A stretch of 64,000 nucleotides of DNA from Pontibacter amylolyticus (lineage in GTDB: Bacteria; Bacteroidota; Bacteroidia; Cytophagales; Hymenobacteraceae), in the NCBI RefSeq assembly GCF_014638845.1, contig NZ_BMFP01000008.1:146907-210906 (forward strand), in the 5' to 3' direction. Below are positions 36,911 through 46,220 of this stretch, piece after piece (the first letter of the stretch is position 1; the number at the start of each line of letters is the position of its first letter). Under the pieces are notes generated by a model that was not told where the DNA came from, ran no database searches, and saw nothing but the letters and a program-made list of their open reading frames with translations. The position numbers and the translations under genes were made by a program.

Positions 36911-38179
36911 ATGATTAGCTGTATACAAAGAGCAAAAACCAAATTCTTGATTGCCTTCTTGTTTACCCTGGCGGCCTCTTTCGGAGTGTCGACTACAGGG
37001 TTTGCACAAGGCGCAAGTCTGCCTGTTGATGATGCAGGTATTGTAAGTGCAGGCGAGTCCCTGTATAAGAACAACTGCGTGGTTTGCCACTCTGTGGGAA
37101 GCGATGTAGTGGTTGGCCCTGGTATGAAGGGTGTAAACGAACGCAGAACGCAGCCCTGGCTACTCAGCTGGATCAAAAACTCGCAGGCTTTGATCGCTTC
37201 CGGCGATAAGGACGCTGTGGCTATTTACAACCAGTTCAACAAGCAGGCGATGCCTTCCTTCGCTTTCTCAGACGAGGAGATTGTGTCTATCCTGACCTAC
37301 ATCAAGTCTGCTGAGTCTGCCGCTGCCGAGGCTCCTGCCGCCGGCGCTACAGCCGCTGCCGCTCCAGGTGAAAACGTGGGTACAGATGCTATCGGTGCAG
37401 TTGGAGGTTATCTGGATATTATACTGGTAGTGCTGATCGTAGTGTTGATCGTGCTGGTTGTGACGCTTCTTTTGATCACATCGGTACTGAAAAACTACCT
37501 GAACAAGAACAAACAGCTGGATGAATACGACAATGAAATCGTAAACCAGCGCTTCGATTTCTCTAAGATATACAAGTCCAAGGCCGTAAGAACGTTGGTG
37601 GTGCTTATCTTCGTGGTAGTGCTCATCGACCTGACGCTGGACAAAGCGATGGGTATTGGTATACAGCAGGGATATGCTCCTACGCAGCCAATTGCCTTCT
37701 CACACAAACTGCACGCTGGTGAACACCAGATCGACTGTAACTATTGCCACACAACAGTATACGAGAGCAAGAGCGCCAGTATCCCTTCGGCTAACATCTG
37801 TATGAACTGCCATAGCCAGATCAAAGCAGAGTCGCCTGAAATTCAGAAGATTTACAAAGCGATTGAGCGTAATAAGCCAATTGAATGGGTGCGTATCCAC
37901 AACCTGCCTGACCTGGCGTACTTTAACCACTCTCAGCACACGCAGGTGGGTGGCGTAGAGTGCCAGACCTGTCACGGTCCTATTCAGGAAATGGAAGTAG
38001 TGTCTCAGTACGCACCGCTCACAATGGCCTGGTGTATCGACTGTCACCGCGAAACTCCTCTTAACACAGAAGGAAATGCCTATTATGACAATCTGGTGAA
38101 ACTGCACGAGTCAACTACGAAGAGTGCCTTCACAGTGTCGTCAAACGGTGGTGCAGAGTGTTCTAAGTGCCACTATTAA
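36911..38179 (+). CDS. actA: Alternative complex III multiheme cytochrome subunit ActA with N-terminal cytochrome c domain
   Basis: 422 residues. A signal anchor or peptide (residues 10-32, FAQG) is followed by a monoheme cytochrome c domain with CVVCH at 56-60 and a candidate axial Met in QAMPSF. An Ala/Pro linker and transmembrane helices (about 164-195 and 226-243) lead to a pentaheme domain: CNYCH 276-280, CMNCH 297-301, CQTCH 351-355, CIDCH 375-379 and CSKCH 417-421. Six heme c sites in total are predicted. In alternative complex III, ActA accepts electrons from the iron-sulfur subunit ActB and passes them to ActE or the oxidase. It is periplasm-facing and first in the operon, 38 nt before actB. 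Confidence 0.93.
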   Translation: MISCIQRAKTKFLIAFLFTLAASFGVSTTGFAQGASLPVDDAGIVSAGESLYKNNCVVCHSVGSDVVVGPGMKGVNERRTQPWLLSWIKNSQALIASGDKDAVAIYNQFNKQAMPSFAFSDEEIVSILTYIKSAESAAAEAPAAGATAAAAPGENVGTDAIGAVGGYLDIILVVLIVVLIVLVVTLLLITSVLKNYLNKNKQLDEYDNEIVNQRFDFSKIYKSKAVRTLVVLIFVVVLIDLTLDKAMGIGIQQGYAPTQPIAFSHKLHAGEHQIDCNYCHTTVYESKSASIPSANICMNCHSQIKAESPEIQKIYKAIERNKPIEWVRIHNLPDLAYFNHSQHTQVGGVECQTCHGPIQEMEVVSQYAPLTMAWCIDCHRETPLNTEGNAYYDNLVKLHESTTKSAFTVSSNGGAECSKCHY

Positions 38180-38217
38180 TCAGTTATAATTAAGGGTTCG
38201 AGTTTTCTAGATATAAC

Positions 38218-41200
38218 ATGCAAGACAGAATAAAATACTGGAAAGGAATAGAGGAGCTTGAGAATACTCCTGAATTCGCGAAACATGCTCACAATGAGTT
38301 TCCAGAATTCCTGCCGATAAACGAAGCCAGAGGCGAGAGCGCATCCACAGGTTTGGCAGCTCCGCGCAGAGACTTCCTGAAACTGCTGGGCTTTGGCCTG
38401 GCTGCCGCTACATTGGCCTCATGCGAGGCCCCTGTAAGAAAGGCCATCCCATACCTGAACAAACCGGTTGATGTGGAGCCTGGCGTAGCAAACTGGTACG
38501 CTTCTACTTATTTCAACAACGGCGACTTCAACAGCATCCTTGTAAAGACACGCGAAGGTCGTCCTATTAAAGTAGAGCCAAACCCTAGCTCAACGCTTAC
38601 GCCGATGGGTACAAGCCCGAAGGCGCAGGCTTCTGTGCTAAGCCTGTACGATAATAACAGACTTCGTACGCCGCTTATCAAAGGCAAAGAGGCTAAGTGG
38701 GAGCAGGTTGACAGCGAAATCCGCTCAGCACTTGCCAGAGTAAACGGCAAAGTTGCTTTTGTTTCCTCTACTGTAATCAGCCCATCCACCAAGCAACTGA
38801 TCAATGAGTTCGGCGCAGGACTTGGTAGCTTTGAGCACGTAACCTACGATCCGAACTCGGCTTCAGCCCTGATCGGCGCCAATGGTGGTGTTGTACCCGG
38901 CTACGACTTCAGCAAAGCCAACATTATTGTAGGCATCAGCGCTGACTTCCTGGGAACATGGGTTGCTCCAATTCCATTTGCAAGCCAGTACATTCAGAAA
39001 AGAAAAATCACGGCTGAGAACTCCGACATGTCTCGTCACTACCAGTTTGAGACGATCATGTCGCTTACAGGTGCCAACGCTGACGTGCGTGTTCCTATCA
39101 AGCCGTCCGAAGAGCTGGCGATCGCGACAGCGATTTACAATGGCCTGTCTGGTCAGGGTGTAAACGCTCCAGCTAACGTTGACAAGAAGGCCCTAGAGAA
39201 CGCTATTAGAGACCTGCGTGCCAACAACGGCCGCGCTTTGGTAGTATCCGGCTCTAACGACCCAGCTGTACAAACACTGGTAACAGCTATTAACAAAACG
39301 ATCGGTGCAGAGGGCACAACCATCGATACCGCTTCTCCATACCTGGTGAAGCAGGGTAACGATGCCCAGATGCTGCGTCTGATCGAGGAAATGAACAATG
39401 GTAGCGTAGGTGCAGTGTTCTTCTACAATGCCAACCCTGTTTATGACCATCCGCTGGCAGACCGCGTGAAGACCGGTTTAGCGAAAGTGGCCCTGAAAGT
39501 TTCTTTTGCCGATAGAGTAGAAGAGACTGCCGCGCTTGCAGACTACGTAGCACCGGACAGCCACTACCTGGAGTCCTGGAACGACTACGAGCCGAAAAGA
39601 GGCTTCCTGAGCCTGGCACAGCCAGTGATCAGCCCAATCTTCATGACGCGCCAGGCACAGGACAGCTTGCTGACTTGGAGCGGTAACAAAACGACATTCT
39701 ACGATTACATCCGCAATAACTGGAAGAAAGGCGCAGCAGGTACTGATGCGCAGTGGGAGAAAGTCGTTCACGACGGTGTACTGGAGAATGGAACCAGCAT
39801 GCTGGCCCTGAGCCCGGCTAATGCCAGCACGATGACTGCTGCCGATGCTGCAGGCAGAGCCCCTAGAGCTGTTGCTGGTGGTAGTATAGAGGCTGTAGTT
39901 TATGAAAAAGTGGGTATCGGTACAGGTTCAGAATCCAACAACCCATGGTTGCAGGAAATGGCTGACCCGATTACGAAAGCAACCTGGGACAACTACATTA
40001 CGATGCCACGCAAGATGGCTGAGGAGATGGGTGTTTCTCAAGGTAACGTGCTGAAAGTAACTTATGCCAATGGCAAGACACTGGAGCTTCCGGCGCTGGT
40101 ACAGCCAGGCCAGGCACAAGGCACTGTAGGTATCGCCATGGGCTATGGCCGTCAGCTGGACTCTATGCCAACTGCTAAAGGACGTGGCGCTAATGCTTTC
40201 CCAATAGCGACTGTAGCTGACAACAGCATCCTGTTCACAGGTGCTGTAAAGCTAGAGAAAACAGGTTCTACAGTAGAGATTGCACAGACACAAACGCACC
40301 ATACCATCATGGACCGTATTGTGGTACAGGAAAACACACTGGCGAACTACAAGGCCAATCCGAAAGAGGTAACTACATATGTGCGTATCGCTACGCACGA
40401 AGGTCCTGCTAAACCTTCTGCTATCTCGCTTTGGGATGACTATGAGTACAAGAACCACCATTGGGGTATGGTCGTTGACCTGAACTCTTGCATTGGTTGC
40501 GGTGCTTGTACCGTAAGCTGCCAGGCTGAGAACAATATTCCGGTAGTAGGTAAGGAAGAAGTGCTGATGCGTCGTGAGATGCACTGGATGCGTATAGACC
40601 GTTACTACAGCGCGGTTGAGCACGAGCCGAAAGATTACAAGACAATGGAAGATCCGGCGGAGAATCCAAGTGTCATCTTCCAGCCGATGATGTGCCAGCA
40701 CTGTAACCACGCTCCATGCGAGACAGTATGCCCGGTTGCCGCTACCATGCACAGCTCAGAAGGCCTCAACCAGATGGCTTACAACCGTTGCGTAGGTACT
40801 CGCTACTGCGCAAACAACTGCCCTTACAAAGTGCGTCGTTTCAACTGGTTCGCTTACGCCAACAACGACAAGTTCGACTTCAACATGAACAACGACCTTG
40901 GCAAGATGGTGTTGAACCCGGATGTAACGGTTCGTTCAAGAGGCGTTATGGAGAAATGCTCTTTCTGCGTACAGCGTATTCAGTTAGGCAAGCTCGAAGC
41001 GAAGCGTGAAAGCAGAAGACCGGTTGACGGTGAGATCGTGACAGCCTGCGCGCAGTCATGCCCTACCAATGCAATCATCTTCGGTGACATGCTGGATCCG
41101 GAAAGCCGCATCTCAAAAACACTGGCACGCGAGAAAGGCGAAAGGGCCTTCCACGTACTGGAGGAAATGAACGCGCAGCCGAACGTGACGTACCTGACAA

Positions 41201-41220
41201 AAATTAGAAACTTAGCTTAA
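38218..41220 (+). CDS. actB: Alternative complex III iron-sulfur/molybdopterin-like subunit ActB
   Basis: 1,000 residues. A Tat-like N-terminal motif ([20 protein letters not shown], about residues 50-70) is followed by a molybdopterin-oxidoreductase-like region (about 80-740), which in this family usually lacks the cofactor. A C-terminal domain holds ferredoxin-type cysteine clusters: [11 protein letters not shown] (about 755), [14 protein letters not shown] (about 825), [12 protein letters not shown] and CSFC...CAQSCP. These would bind one 3Fe-4S and three 4Fe-4S clusters. ActB relays electrons from menaquinol at ActC to the hemes of ActA. The leader region is preceded by about 50 residues, the variant Tat arrangement known in the phylum. 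Confidence 0.95.
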   Translation: MQDRIKYWKGIEELENTPEFAKHAHNEFPEFLPINEARGESASTGLAAPRRDFLKLLGFGLAAATLASCEAPVRKAIPYLNKPVDVEPGVANWYASTYFNNGDFNSILVKTREGRPIKVEPNPSSTLTPMGTSPKAQASVLSLYDNNRLRTPLIKGKEAKWEQVDSEIRSALARVNGKVAFVSSTVISPSTKQLINEFGAGLGSFEHVTYDPNSASALIGANGGVVPGYDFSKANIIVGISADFLGTWVAPIPFASQYIQKRKITAENSDMSRHYQFETIMSLTGANADVRVPIKPSEELAIATAIYNGLSGQGVNAPANVDKKALENAIRDLRANNGRALVVSGSNDPAVQTLVTAINKTIGAEGTTIDTASPYLVKQGNDAQMLRLIEEMNNGSVGAVFFYNANPVYDHPLADRVKTGLAKVALKVSFADRVEETAALADYVAPDSHYLESWNDYEPKRGFLSLAQPVISPIFMTRQAQDSLLTWSGNKTTFYDYIRNNWKKGAAGTDAQWEKVVHDGVLENGTSMLALSPANASTMTAADAAGRAPRAVAGGSIEAVVYEKVGIGTGSESNNPWLQEMADPITKATWDNYITMPRKMAEEMGVSQGNVLKVTYANGKTLELPALVQPGQAQGTVGIAMGYGRQLDSMPTAKGRGANAFPIATVADNSILFTGAVKLEKTGSTVEIAQTQTHHTIMDRIVVQENTLANYKANPKEVTTYVRIATHEGPAKPSAISLWDDYEYKNHHWGMVVDLNSCIGCGACTVSCQAENNIPVVGKEEVLMRREMHWMRIDRYYSAVEHEPKDYKTMEDPAENPSVIFQPMMCQHCNHAPCETVCPVAATMHSSEGLNQMAYNRCVGTRYCANNCPYKVRRFNWFAYANNDKFDFNMNNDLGKMVLNPDVTVRSRGVMEKCSFCVQRIQLGKLEAKRESRRPVDGEIVTACAQSCPTNAIIFGDMLDPESRISKTLAREKGERAFHVLEEMNAQPNVTYLTKIRNLA

Positions 41221-41240
41221 TTTATAAAATAGATAGCGCT

Positions 41241-42659
41241 ATGCAGCACGTATCTCCGATAAGAGAGCCTCTGGTAACGGGGGGTAAAACATACCACGAT
41301 GTCACTGAAGATGTCTGCAGACAGGTGGAGGCCAAGCCCAACGCACGTTGGGCCGCAGCCCTTGCTGTAGCTCTTGTAGGTCTGGCTATTTTCATTTATT
41401 CCACTTACCGCACGCTGTGGTACGGTATAGGTGAGTGGGGACTTAACAAAACTGTGGGTTGGGCCTGGGACATCACCAACTTCGTGTGGTGGGTGGGTAT
41501 CGGTCACGCCGGTACACTGATCTCAGCCATCCTTCTCCTGTTCCGTCAGAAATGGAGAACTTCCATTAACCGCGCAGCAGAGGCGATGACGATCTTCGCC
41601 GTAATATGCGCCGCTATGTTCCCGGTTCTGCACATGGGCCGTCCCTGGCTGGCATACTGGGTACTCCCGCTGCCAAACACCTTCGGCTCGCTGTGGGTTA
41701 ACTTTAACTCACCGCTCCTTTGGGACGTATTCGCGATCTCTACTTACTTCTCTGTTTCGCTCGTTTTCTGGTACATCGGCCTGATTCCTGACTTTGCTAC
41801 CATCCGGGACAGAGCAACAGGTCCAATTGCCCGTAGAGCCTACGCCGTTCTTTCCATGGGCTGGACTGGCTCCGCAAAAGCATGGTCTCGTCATGAAACT
41901 ATCTCCTTGATCCTTGCTGGTCTCTGTACACCGCTGGTACTTTCTGTACACACCATCGTATCCATGGACTTTGCAACGTCAGTGATTCCAGGCTGGCACA
42001 CCACTATCTTCCCTCCATATTTCGTAGCTGGTGCGATCTTCTCTGGTTTTGCAATGGTACTGACGCTGATGATCATCACGCGTAAAGTATTCAAACTAGA
42101 GGATTACATTACACTGGAGCACGTGGAATCCATGAACAAGGTAATCATCCTGACCGGTTCTATCGTGGGTGTGGCTTACATTACAGAGTTCTTCATCGCT
42201 TGGTACTCAGGTGTGGAGTATGAGCAGTATGCCTTCATCAACCGTGCTACCGGTCCTTACTGGTGGGCTTACTGGTCCATGATGACCTGTAACGTAATTA
42301 CGCCGCAGCTTTTCTGGTTCAGAAGCATCAGAAGAAGCCTGACAGCTACTTTCATTATCTCCATCTTCGTGAACATCGGTATGTGGTTCGAGCGATTCGT
42401 AATCATCGTGACCTCACTGCACAGAGACTTCCTGCCGTCTTCCTGGGCTATGTTCTCTCCGACCATCATCGACATTGGTGTTTATGTAGGAACGATCGGT
42501 CTGTTCTTCACCCTGTTCCTGTTGTTTGCCAAGTTCTTCCCAGTAATCAACATGTTTGAGGTGAAATCAATTCTGAAGTCTTCATCTGAAGTGAAGCACC
42601 ACCCGAATGGTGCGATGCACGGTACTAATAAGGATTCGCACACTAATACACATCCATAG
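41241..42659 (+). CDS. actC: Alternative complex III quinol-binding subunit ActC (NrfD/PsrC family)
   Basis: 472 residues with about ten transmembrane helices of the NrfD/PsrC type. Visible markers are [37 protein letters not shown] and [20 protein letters not shown] segments. ActC holds a menaquinol oxidation site and a possible proton path in the inner membrane. Start 20 nt after actB; actD follows after 2 nt, so co-translation is likely. The C-terminal ~30 residues are His-rich and hydrophilic. Confidence 0.95.
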   Translation: MQHVSPIREPLVTGGKTYHDVTEDVCRQVEAKPNARWAAALAVALVGLAIFIYSTYRTLWYGIGEWGLNKTVGWAWDITNFVWWVGIGHAGTLISAILLLFRQKWRTSINRAAEAMTIFAVICAAMFPVLHMGRPWLAYWVLPLPNTFGSLWVNFNSPLLWDVFAISTYFSVSLVFWYIGLIPDFATIRDRATGPIARRAYAVLSMGWTGSAKAWSRHETISLILAGLCTPLVLSVHTIVSMDFATSVIPGWHTTIFPPYFVAGAIFSGFAMVLTLMIITRKVFKLEDYITLEHVESMNKVIILTGSIVGVAYITEFFIAWYSGVEYEQYAFINRATGPYWWAYWSMMTCNVITPQLFWFRSIRRSLTATFIISIFVNIGMWFERFVIIVTSLHRDFLPSSWAMFSPTIIDIGVYVGTIGLFFTLFLLFAKFFPVINMFEVKSILKSSSEVKHHPNGAMHGTNKDSHTNTHP

Positions 42660-42661
42660 CA

Positions 42662-43186
42662 ATGACTAAAAAATTCGTTCTAGGTATCTACGATGATGAG
42701 GATGTCCTGCTGCAGGCCATCGAGAACGTCCGGGCTGCCGGTACTAAAATTTACGAAGTTTTTTCGCCGTACCCAATTCACGGAATCGATGATGTATTAG
42801 GTATCAAGCGTTCAAGACTTCCAATCGTAGCGTTCTTCTGCGGTCTGTTCGGAATGTCTTTCGCGCTCTGGATGCAGATCTGGATGCTGGGTTTCGACTG
42901 GCCGATGATCATCGGTGGTAAGCCGCACATCGCCTTACCTGCATTCATCCCGGTAACATTCGAACTGACCGTTCTATGCTCCGCATTCGGTATGGTAATC
43001 ACTTTCTTTATTGTTACTAAACTGAAGCCTTCCCTAAAGGTGAACGTTTTTGACAAGCGCTCTACAGACGACAAGTATGTGATGGCGATAGAGGTAAAAG
43101 AAGGTGTAACTGATATTTCAGCCCTTAACAACCTGCTTCGTTCCAACGGTGCTATCGAAGTAAATGAGAAGGAGGTAACAAAATAA
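42662..43186 (+). CDS. actD: Alternative complex III subunit ActD (DUF3341)
   Basis: 174 residues. The N-terminal cytosolic part (FVLGIYDDEDVLLQAIENVRAAG...VFSPYPIHGIDD) is followed by two transmembrane helices (about 58-80 and 100-125) and a C-terminal alpha/beta tail. This is the DUF3341 pattern of ActD, a structural subunit at the cytoplasmic side of alternative complex III. Its stop overlaps the actE ATG by one base (TAATG). Confidence 0.94.
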   Translation: MTKKFVLGIYDDEDVLLQAIENVRAAGTKIYEVFSPYPIHGIDDVLGIKRSRLPIVAFFCGLFGMSFALWMQIWMLGFDWPMIIGGKPHIALPAFIPVTFELTVLCSAFGMVITFFIVTKLKPSLKVNVFDKRSTDDKYVMAIEVKEGVTDISALNNLLRSNGAIEVNEKEVTK

Positions 43187-43809
43187 TGAAAGGTTTACTA
43201 AAACTAGGCATCAAAGCCTCTGCCGTATTATTCTCAGGTGCCATGCTGGTAGCCTGCAGCAATGAGAAAGACCCAGGTCTTGAGTATGCTCCGGATATGT
43301 ATCACTCTGTGGCACTGGACCCTTACTCTCAGGTAAAGGAGAACTTATACAACCCAGGCGGCATGAACATGCGTGAGCCGGCTCCAGGCACAGTAGCGCG
43401 CGGTAAAATGGGCTACAACATGTACCTGTCCAAAGACGAGGCTGAAGTAGCAGGAGTTGAGCTGAAAAACCCGCTGGAAAAGAATGAGCTTAATCTGGCA
43501 GAAGGACAGGTGCTTTACACCAGGTTCTGTGCTCCTTGCCATGGTGATCAGGGCGACGGACAAGGTCTTGTTGGTCAGAAGTTCAAAGGCGTTCCTTCAT
43601 ACTCCGCTGGCCGGGTGGCAACTCTTCCGGAAGGTCACATCTACCATGTCATTACAAATGGACGTGGCCGTATGTTACCGCACGGTTCACAGGTTAACCC
43701 GACGGAGCGTTGGAAAATTGTGATGTATGTGCAGCAGTTACAGGGTGGCGAAGTGCCAGCTCCTGCAGCGGCAGATACGACAGCAACAGGTACTACACCT
43801 ACTAACTAA
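43186..43809 (+). CDS. actE: Alternative complex III monoheme cytochrome c lipoprotein ActE
   Basis: 207 residues. A lipoprotein signal peptide ends in the lipobox LVAC (Cys24). One heme c site, CAPCH at residues 115-119, precedes a conserved RMLPHGSQV segment near 165 that supplies a likely axial Met. The Ala/Thr-rich C-terminal tail is low complexity. ActE is a periplasmic, lipid-anchored electron carrier that could hand electrons to the oxidase; the CoxB subunit here has no heme c domain of its own. Confidence 0.93.
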   Translation: MKGLLKLGIKASAVLFSGAMLVACSNEKDPGLEYAPDMYHSVALDPYSQVKENLYNPGGMNMREPAPGTVARGKMGYNMYLSKDEAEVAGVELKNPLEKNELNLAEGQVLYTRFCAPCHGDQGDGQGLVGQKFKGVPSYSAGRVATLPEGHIYHVITNGRGRMLPHGSQVNPTERWKIVMYVQQLQGGEVPAPAAADTTATGTTPTN

Positions 43810-43835
43810 GTCTAAGGCATAATATCAAAAGGATA

Positions 43836-45122
43836 ATGACAGAAGAAAGACTCATCATTTCCAGAAAAACGAATAATAAGTTTTTCTTGATGATAGCTAT
43901 AGGTGTTGTATTGCTTATAGCCGGTATAATCATAGCTGCGCTGAGCGGTGGCCACCAAGCTGAAGGGCATGGTGAAGCGGCCGCCGCCGGACACGAGGCA
44001 GCTCATTGGTCCAAAAGGCTCTACATGAACCTTTGGCTGAATAACGTTTACTTTACTGGTATTGCGCTGGTAGGCGTGTTCTTCGTAGCCGTACAATATG
44101 TGGCTTACGCAGGATGGTCTGTTCTGATCAAGCGTATACCTGAAGCCATGGGTTACTACCTGCCAATAGGTGGTGCCGTGATGCTGATCACATTCCTTTT
44201 AGGTGGTCATGACATTTTCCACTGGACACACGATTACCTGTACAACCAGTTCCTGGAGGATGGTGTGACGCCGAACCCTCAGTACGATCCGATCATCGCC
44301 GGTAAGGCCCCTTACCTGAACTTCTGGTTCTTCCTGATCAGAATGGTGGCTTACTTCGTGCTGTGGATCTTATTCTTCAACTGGTTGAGAAGAAACTCTC
44401 TTAACGAGGACCTGAACGGAGGCACTAACTACTACCACAAGAGCATCAGAATCTCTGCCATGTTCCTGGTGGTTTTCGGTGTGACTTCTTCTACTTCTGC
44501 CTGGGACTGGGTGCTTTCTATTGACACGCACTGGTTCTCCACCATGTTTGGCTGGTACGTATTCGCCAGCTGGTGGGTGTCTGGCCTGGCAGTGATAACG
44601 CTGGCTGTGATCATACTAAAGCAGAACGGCTACCTGAAAATGGTAAATGCGAACCATTTACATGACCTGGGTAAATTCGTATTCGCTTTCTCCATCTTCT
44701 GGACATACATCTGGTTCTCTCAGTTCATGCTGGTATGGTATGCCAACATTCCGGAAGAGTCAATTTACTTTATCGAACGCCTGGGTGGAAACGGCGGCCA
44801 TTTCAAGTGGATATTCTTCGTTAATCTTTTAATTAACTTTGCATTCCCTTTCCTTGTTCTAATGACAAGAGATGCAAAACGTCAAATGATTATGTTGAAG
44901 ATCGTTACAATCGCAATCCTGATTGGCCACTGGCTGGACTTCTACCTGATGATGATGCCGGGTACATTGCGTACAGATGCGGGTATCGGATTTATTGAGA
45001 TTGGCACCACATTGATCTTCCTGGGAGTTTTCCTGATTACATTCACAAAAGGGTTGACAAAAGCCTCTCTTGTGCCAGTAAATCACCCTTTCCTGGAGGA
45101 GAGTGTTCACCATCATGTTTAG
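43836..45122 (+). CDS. actF: Alternative complex III integral membrane subunit ActF
   Basis: 428 residues with about ten transmembrane helices, a paralog of the NrfD-like subunit but shorter. Family markers include AIPEAMGYYLP-like RIPEAMGYYLPIG, HDIFHWTHD, STSAWDWVLSIDTHWFSTMFGWY and HDLGKFVFAFSIFWTYIWFSQFMLVWYANIPEE-type blocks. ActF sits beside ActC in the membrane; a role in proton translocation or as a second quinone-interacting subunit has been proposed. The N-terminus has a His/Ala-rich loop (GGHQAEGHGEAAAAGHE). Confidence 0.94.
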   Translation: MTEERLIISRKTNNKFFLMIAIGVVLLIAGIIIAALSGGHQAEGHGEAAAAGHEAAHWSKRLYMNLWLNNVYFTGIALVGVFFVAVQYVAYAGWSVLIKRIPEAMGYYLPIGGAVMLITFLLGGHDIFHWTHDYLYNQFLEDGVTPNPQYDPIIAGKAPYLNFWFFLIRMVAYFVLWILFFNWLRRNSLNEDLNGGTNYYHKSIRISAMFLVVFGVTSSTSAWDWVLSIDTHWFSTMFGWYVFASWWVSGLAVITLAVIILKQNGYLKMVNANHLHDLGKFVFAFSIFWTYIWFSQFMLVWYANIPEESIYFIERLGGNGGHFKWIFFVNLLINFAFPFLVLMTRDAKRQMIMLKIVTIAILIGHWLDFYLMMMPGTLRTDAGIGFIEIGTTLIFLGVFLITFTKGLTKASLVPVNHPFLEESVHHHV

Positions 45123-45143
45123 TCATACTAAAAGCATTATACA

Positions 45144-46202
45144 ATGATTACGTTAGCCATAGGTTTATCCATCGTCCTGTTACTAGTAATACTGTTCCTG
45201 CTATTCAGGATCGGGACGCTAGCCTCCATTTTCAGAGGATCGACACAGCGCGCTGCAGGAACCACCAAGACAAGTAACAAAGTAAACAGCATTCTGATGC
45301 TCCTCTTCCTGATAGTGGGAGGGGCGGCATTTGCCTGGTCCTTTGCTGATGCATGGGATGATATGAATCAGCCTATTGCCTCTGTACATGGTGCCTGGAC
45401 AGATAGTCTTTTCTGGACTACGATGATTGTGATCGGTATTGTGTTCGTGATCACACAGATTCTACTTTTCTGGTATTCTTACAAATACCAGCATAAGGAT
45501 GAAAAGCGTGCTTATTACTACCCGCATAATAACAAACTGGAGATTGTTTGGACCATGATCCCTGCTGTGGTGATGGCGCTCCTGGTGTTTGCCGGTTGGA
45601 AAACATGGACGAACATCACTAGTGCTGCACCTGCCGACTCTGTGGTTATAGAGGTGATGGGTAAGCAATTCAGCTGGTTGGTGCGTTACCCAGGTCCAGA
45701 TGGAAAATTAGGAGAAGCCAATGTGCATCTCATTGACGCTACCAACGAAATTGGCGTCGACTTCAGTGATCCAAACTCAATGGACGACTTTATGCCACGT
45801 GAGATCCATGTGCCAAAAGGTAAGCCCGTGCATTTGAAGATTCGCTCACGAGACGTTATTCACAGCGTGTTCCTGCCGCATTTCCGTGTTAAAATGGACG
45901 CCGTGCCAGGTATGCCGACTAAATTCTGGTTTGTGCCTACTAAAACAACTGCTGAAGTACGCACCGAAACCGGAAACCCTGATTTCAACTTTGAATTGGC
46001 TTGTACTGAAATCTGCGGACGTGGCCACTTTGCGATGCGTTTTATCTTAGTTGTTGATGAACCTGAGGAATATGAGGAGTGGTTAGCTTCGCAGACGCCT
46101 TTTATCGAGCAGAACCCACAGCTTCTTACAAAGTTCACCCAAGATTCAAAAGATCAGGTGGTACTGGAGAAGAGTACAGAAGAAGTAAAAACAGAGTTGT
46201 AG
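45144..46202 (+). CDS. coxB: Cytochrome c oxidase subunit II
   Basis: 352 residues. Four hydrophobic helices are predicted (about 2-24, 49-68, 89-111 and 132-152), two more than canonical CoxB. They are followed by the cupredoxin domain with the CuA ligands in CTEICGRGHFAM (from about residue 286) and an upstream His in VIHSVFLPHF. No CxxCH motif is present, so this is an aa3 rather than caa3 type; electrons probably come from ActE or ActA. The position directly behind actF is consistent with the alternative complex III-oxidase supercomplex known in Flavobacterium. Confidence 0.95.
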   Translation: MITLAIGLSIVLLLVILFLLFRIGTLASIFRGSTQRAAGTTKTSNKVNSILMLLFLIVGGAAFAWSFADAWDDMNQPIASVHGAWTDSLFWTTMIVIGIVFVITQILLFWYSYKYQHKDEKRAYYYPHNNKLEIVWTMIPAVVMALLVFAGWKTWTNITSAAPADSVVIEVMGKQFSWLVRYPGPDGKLGEANVHLIDATNEIGVDFSDPNSMDDFMPREIHVPKGKPVHLKIRSRDVIHSVFLPHFRVKMDAVPGMPTKFWFVPTKTTAEVRTETGNPDFNFELACTEICGRGHFAMRFILVVDEPEEYEEWLASQTPFIEQNPQLLTKFTQDSKDQVVLEKSTEEVKTEL

Positions 46203-46220
46203 CATTAACTAAAATCAACA

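Noticed and set aside
38218..41220. ActB as a functional molybdopterin enzyme such as a formate dehydrogenase or polysulfide reductase
   Set aside because: Operon context with actA, actC-F and a cytochrome oxidase identifies alternative complex III, whose large subunit has no molybdopterin cofactor.
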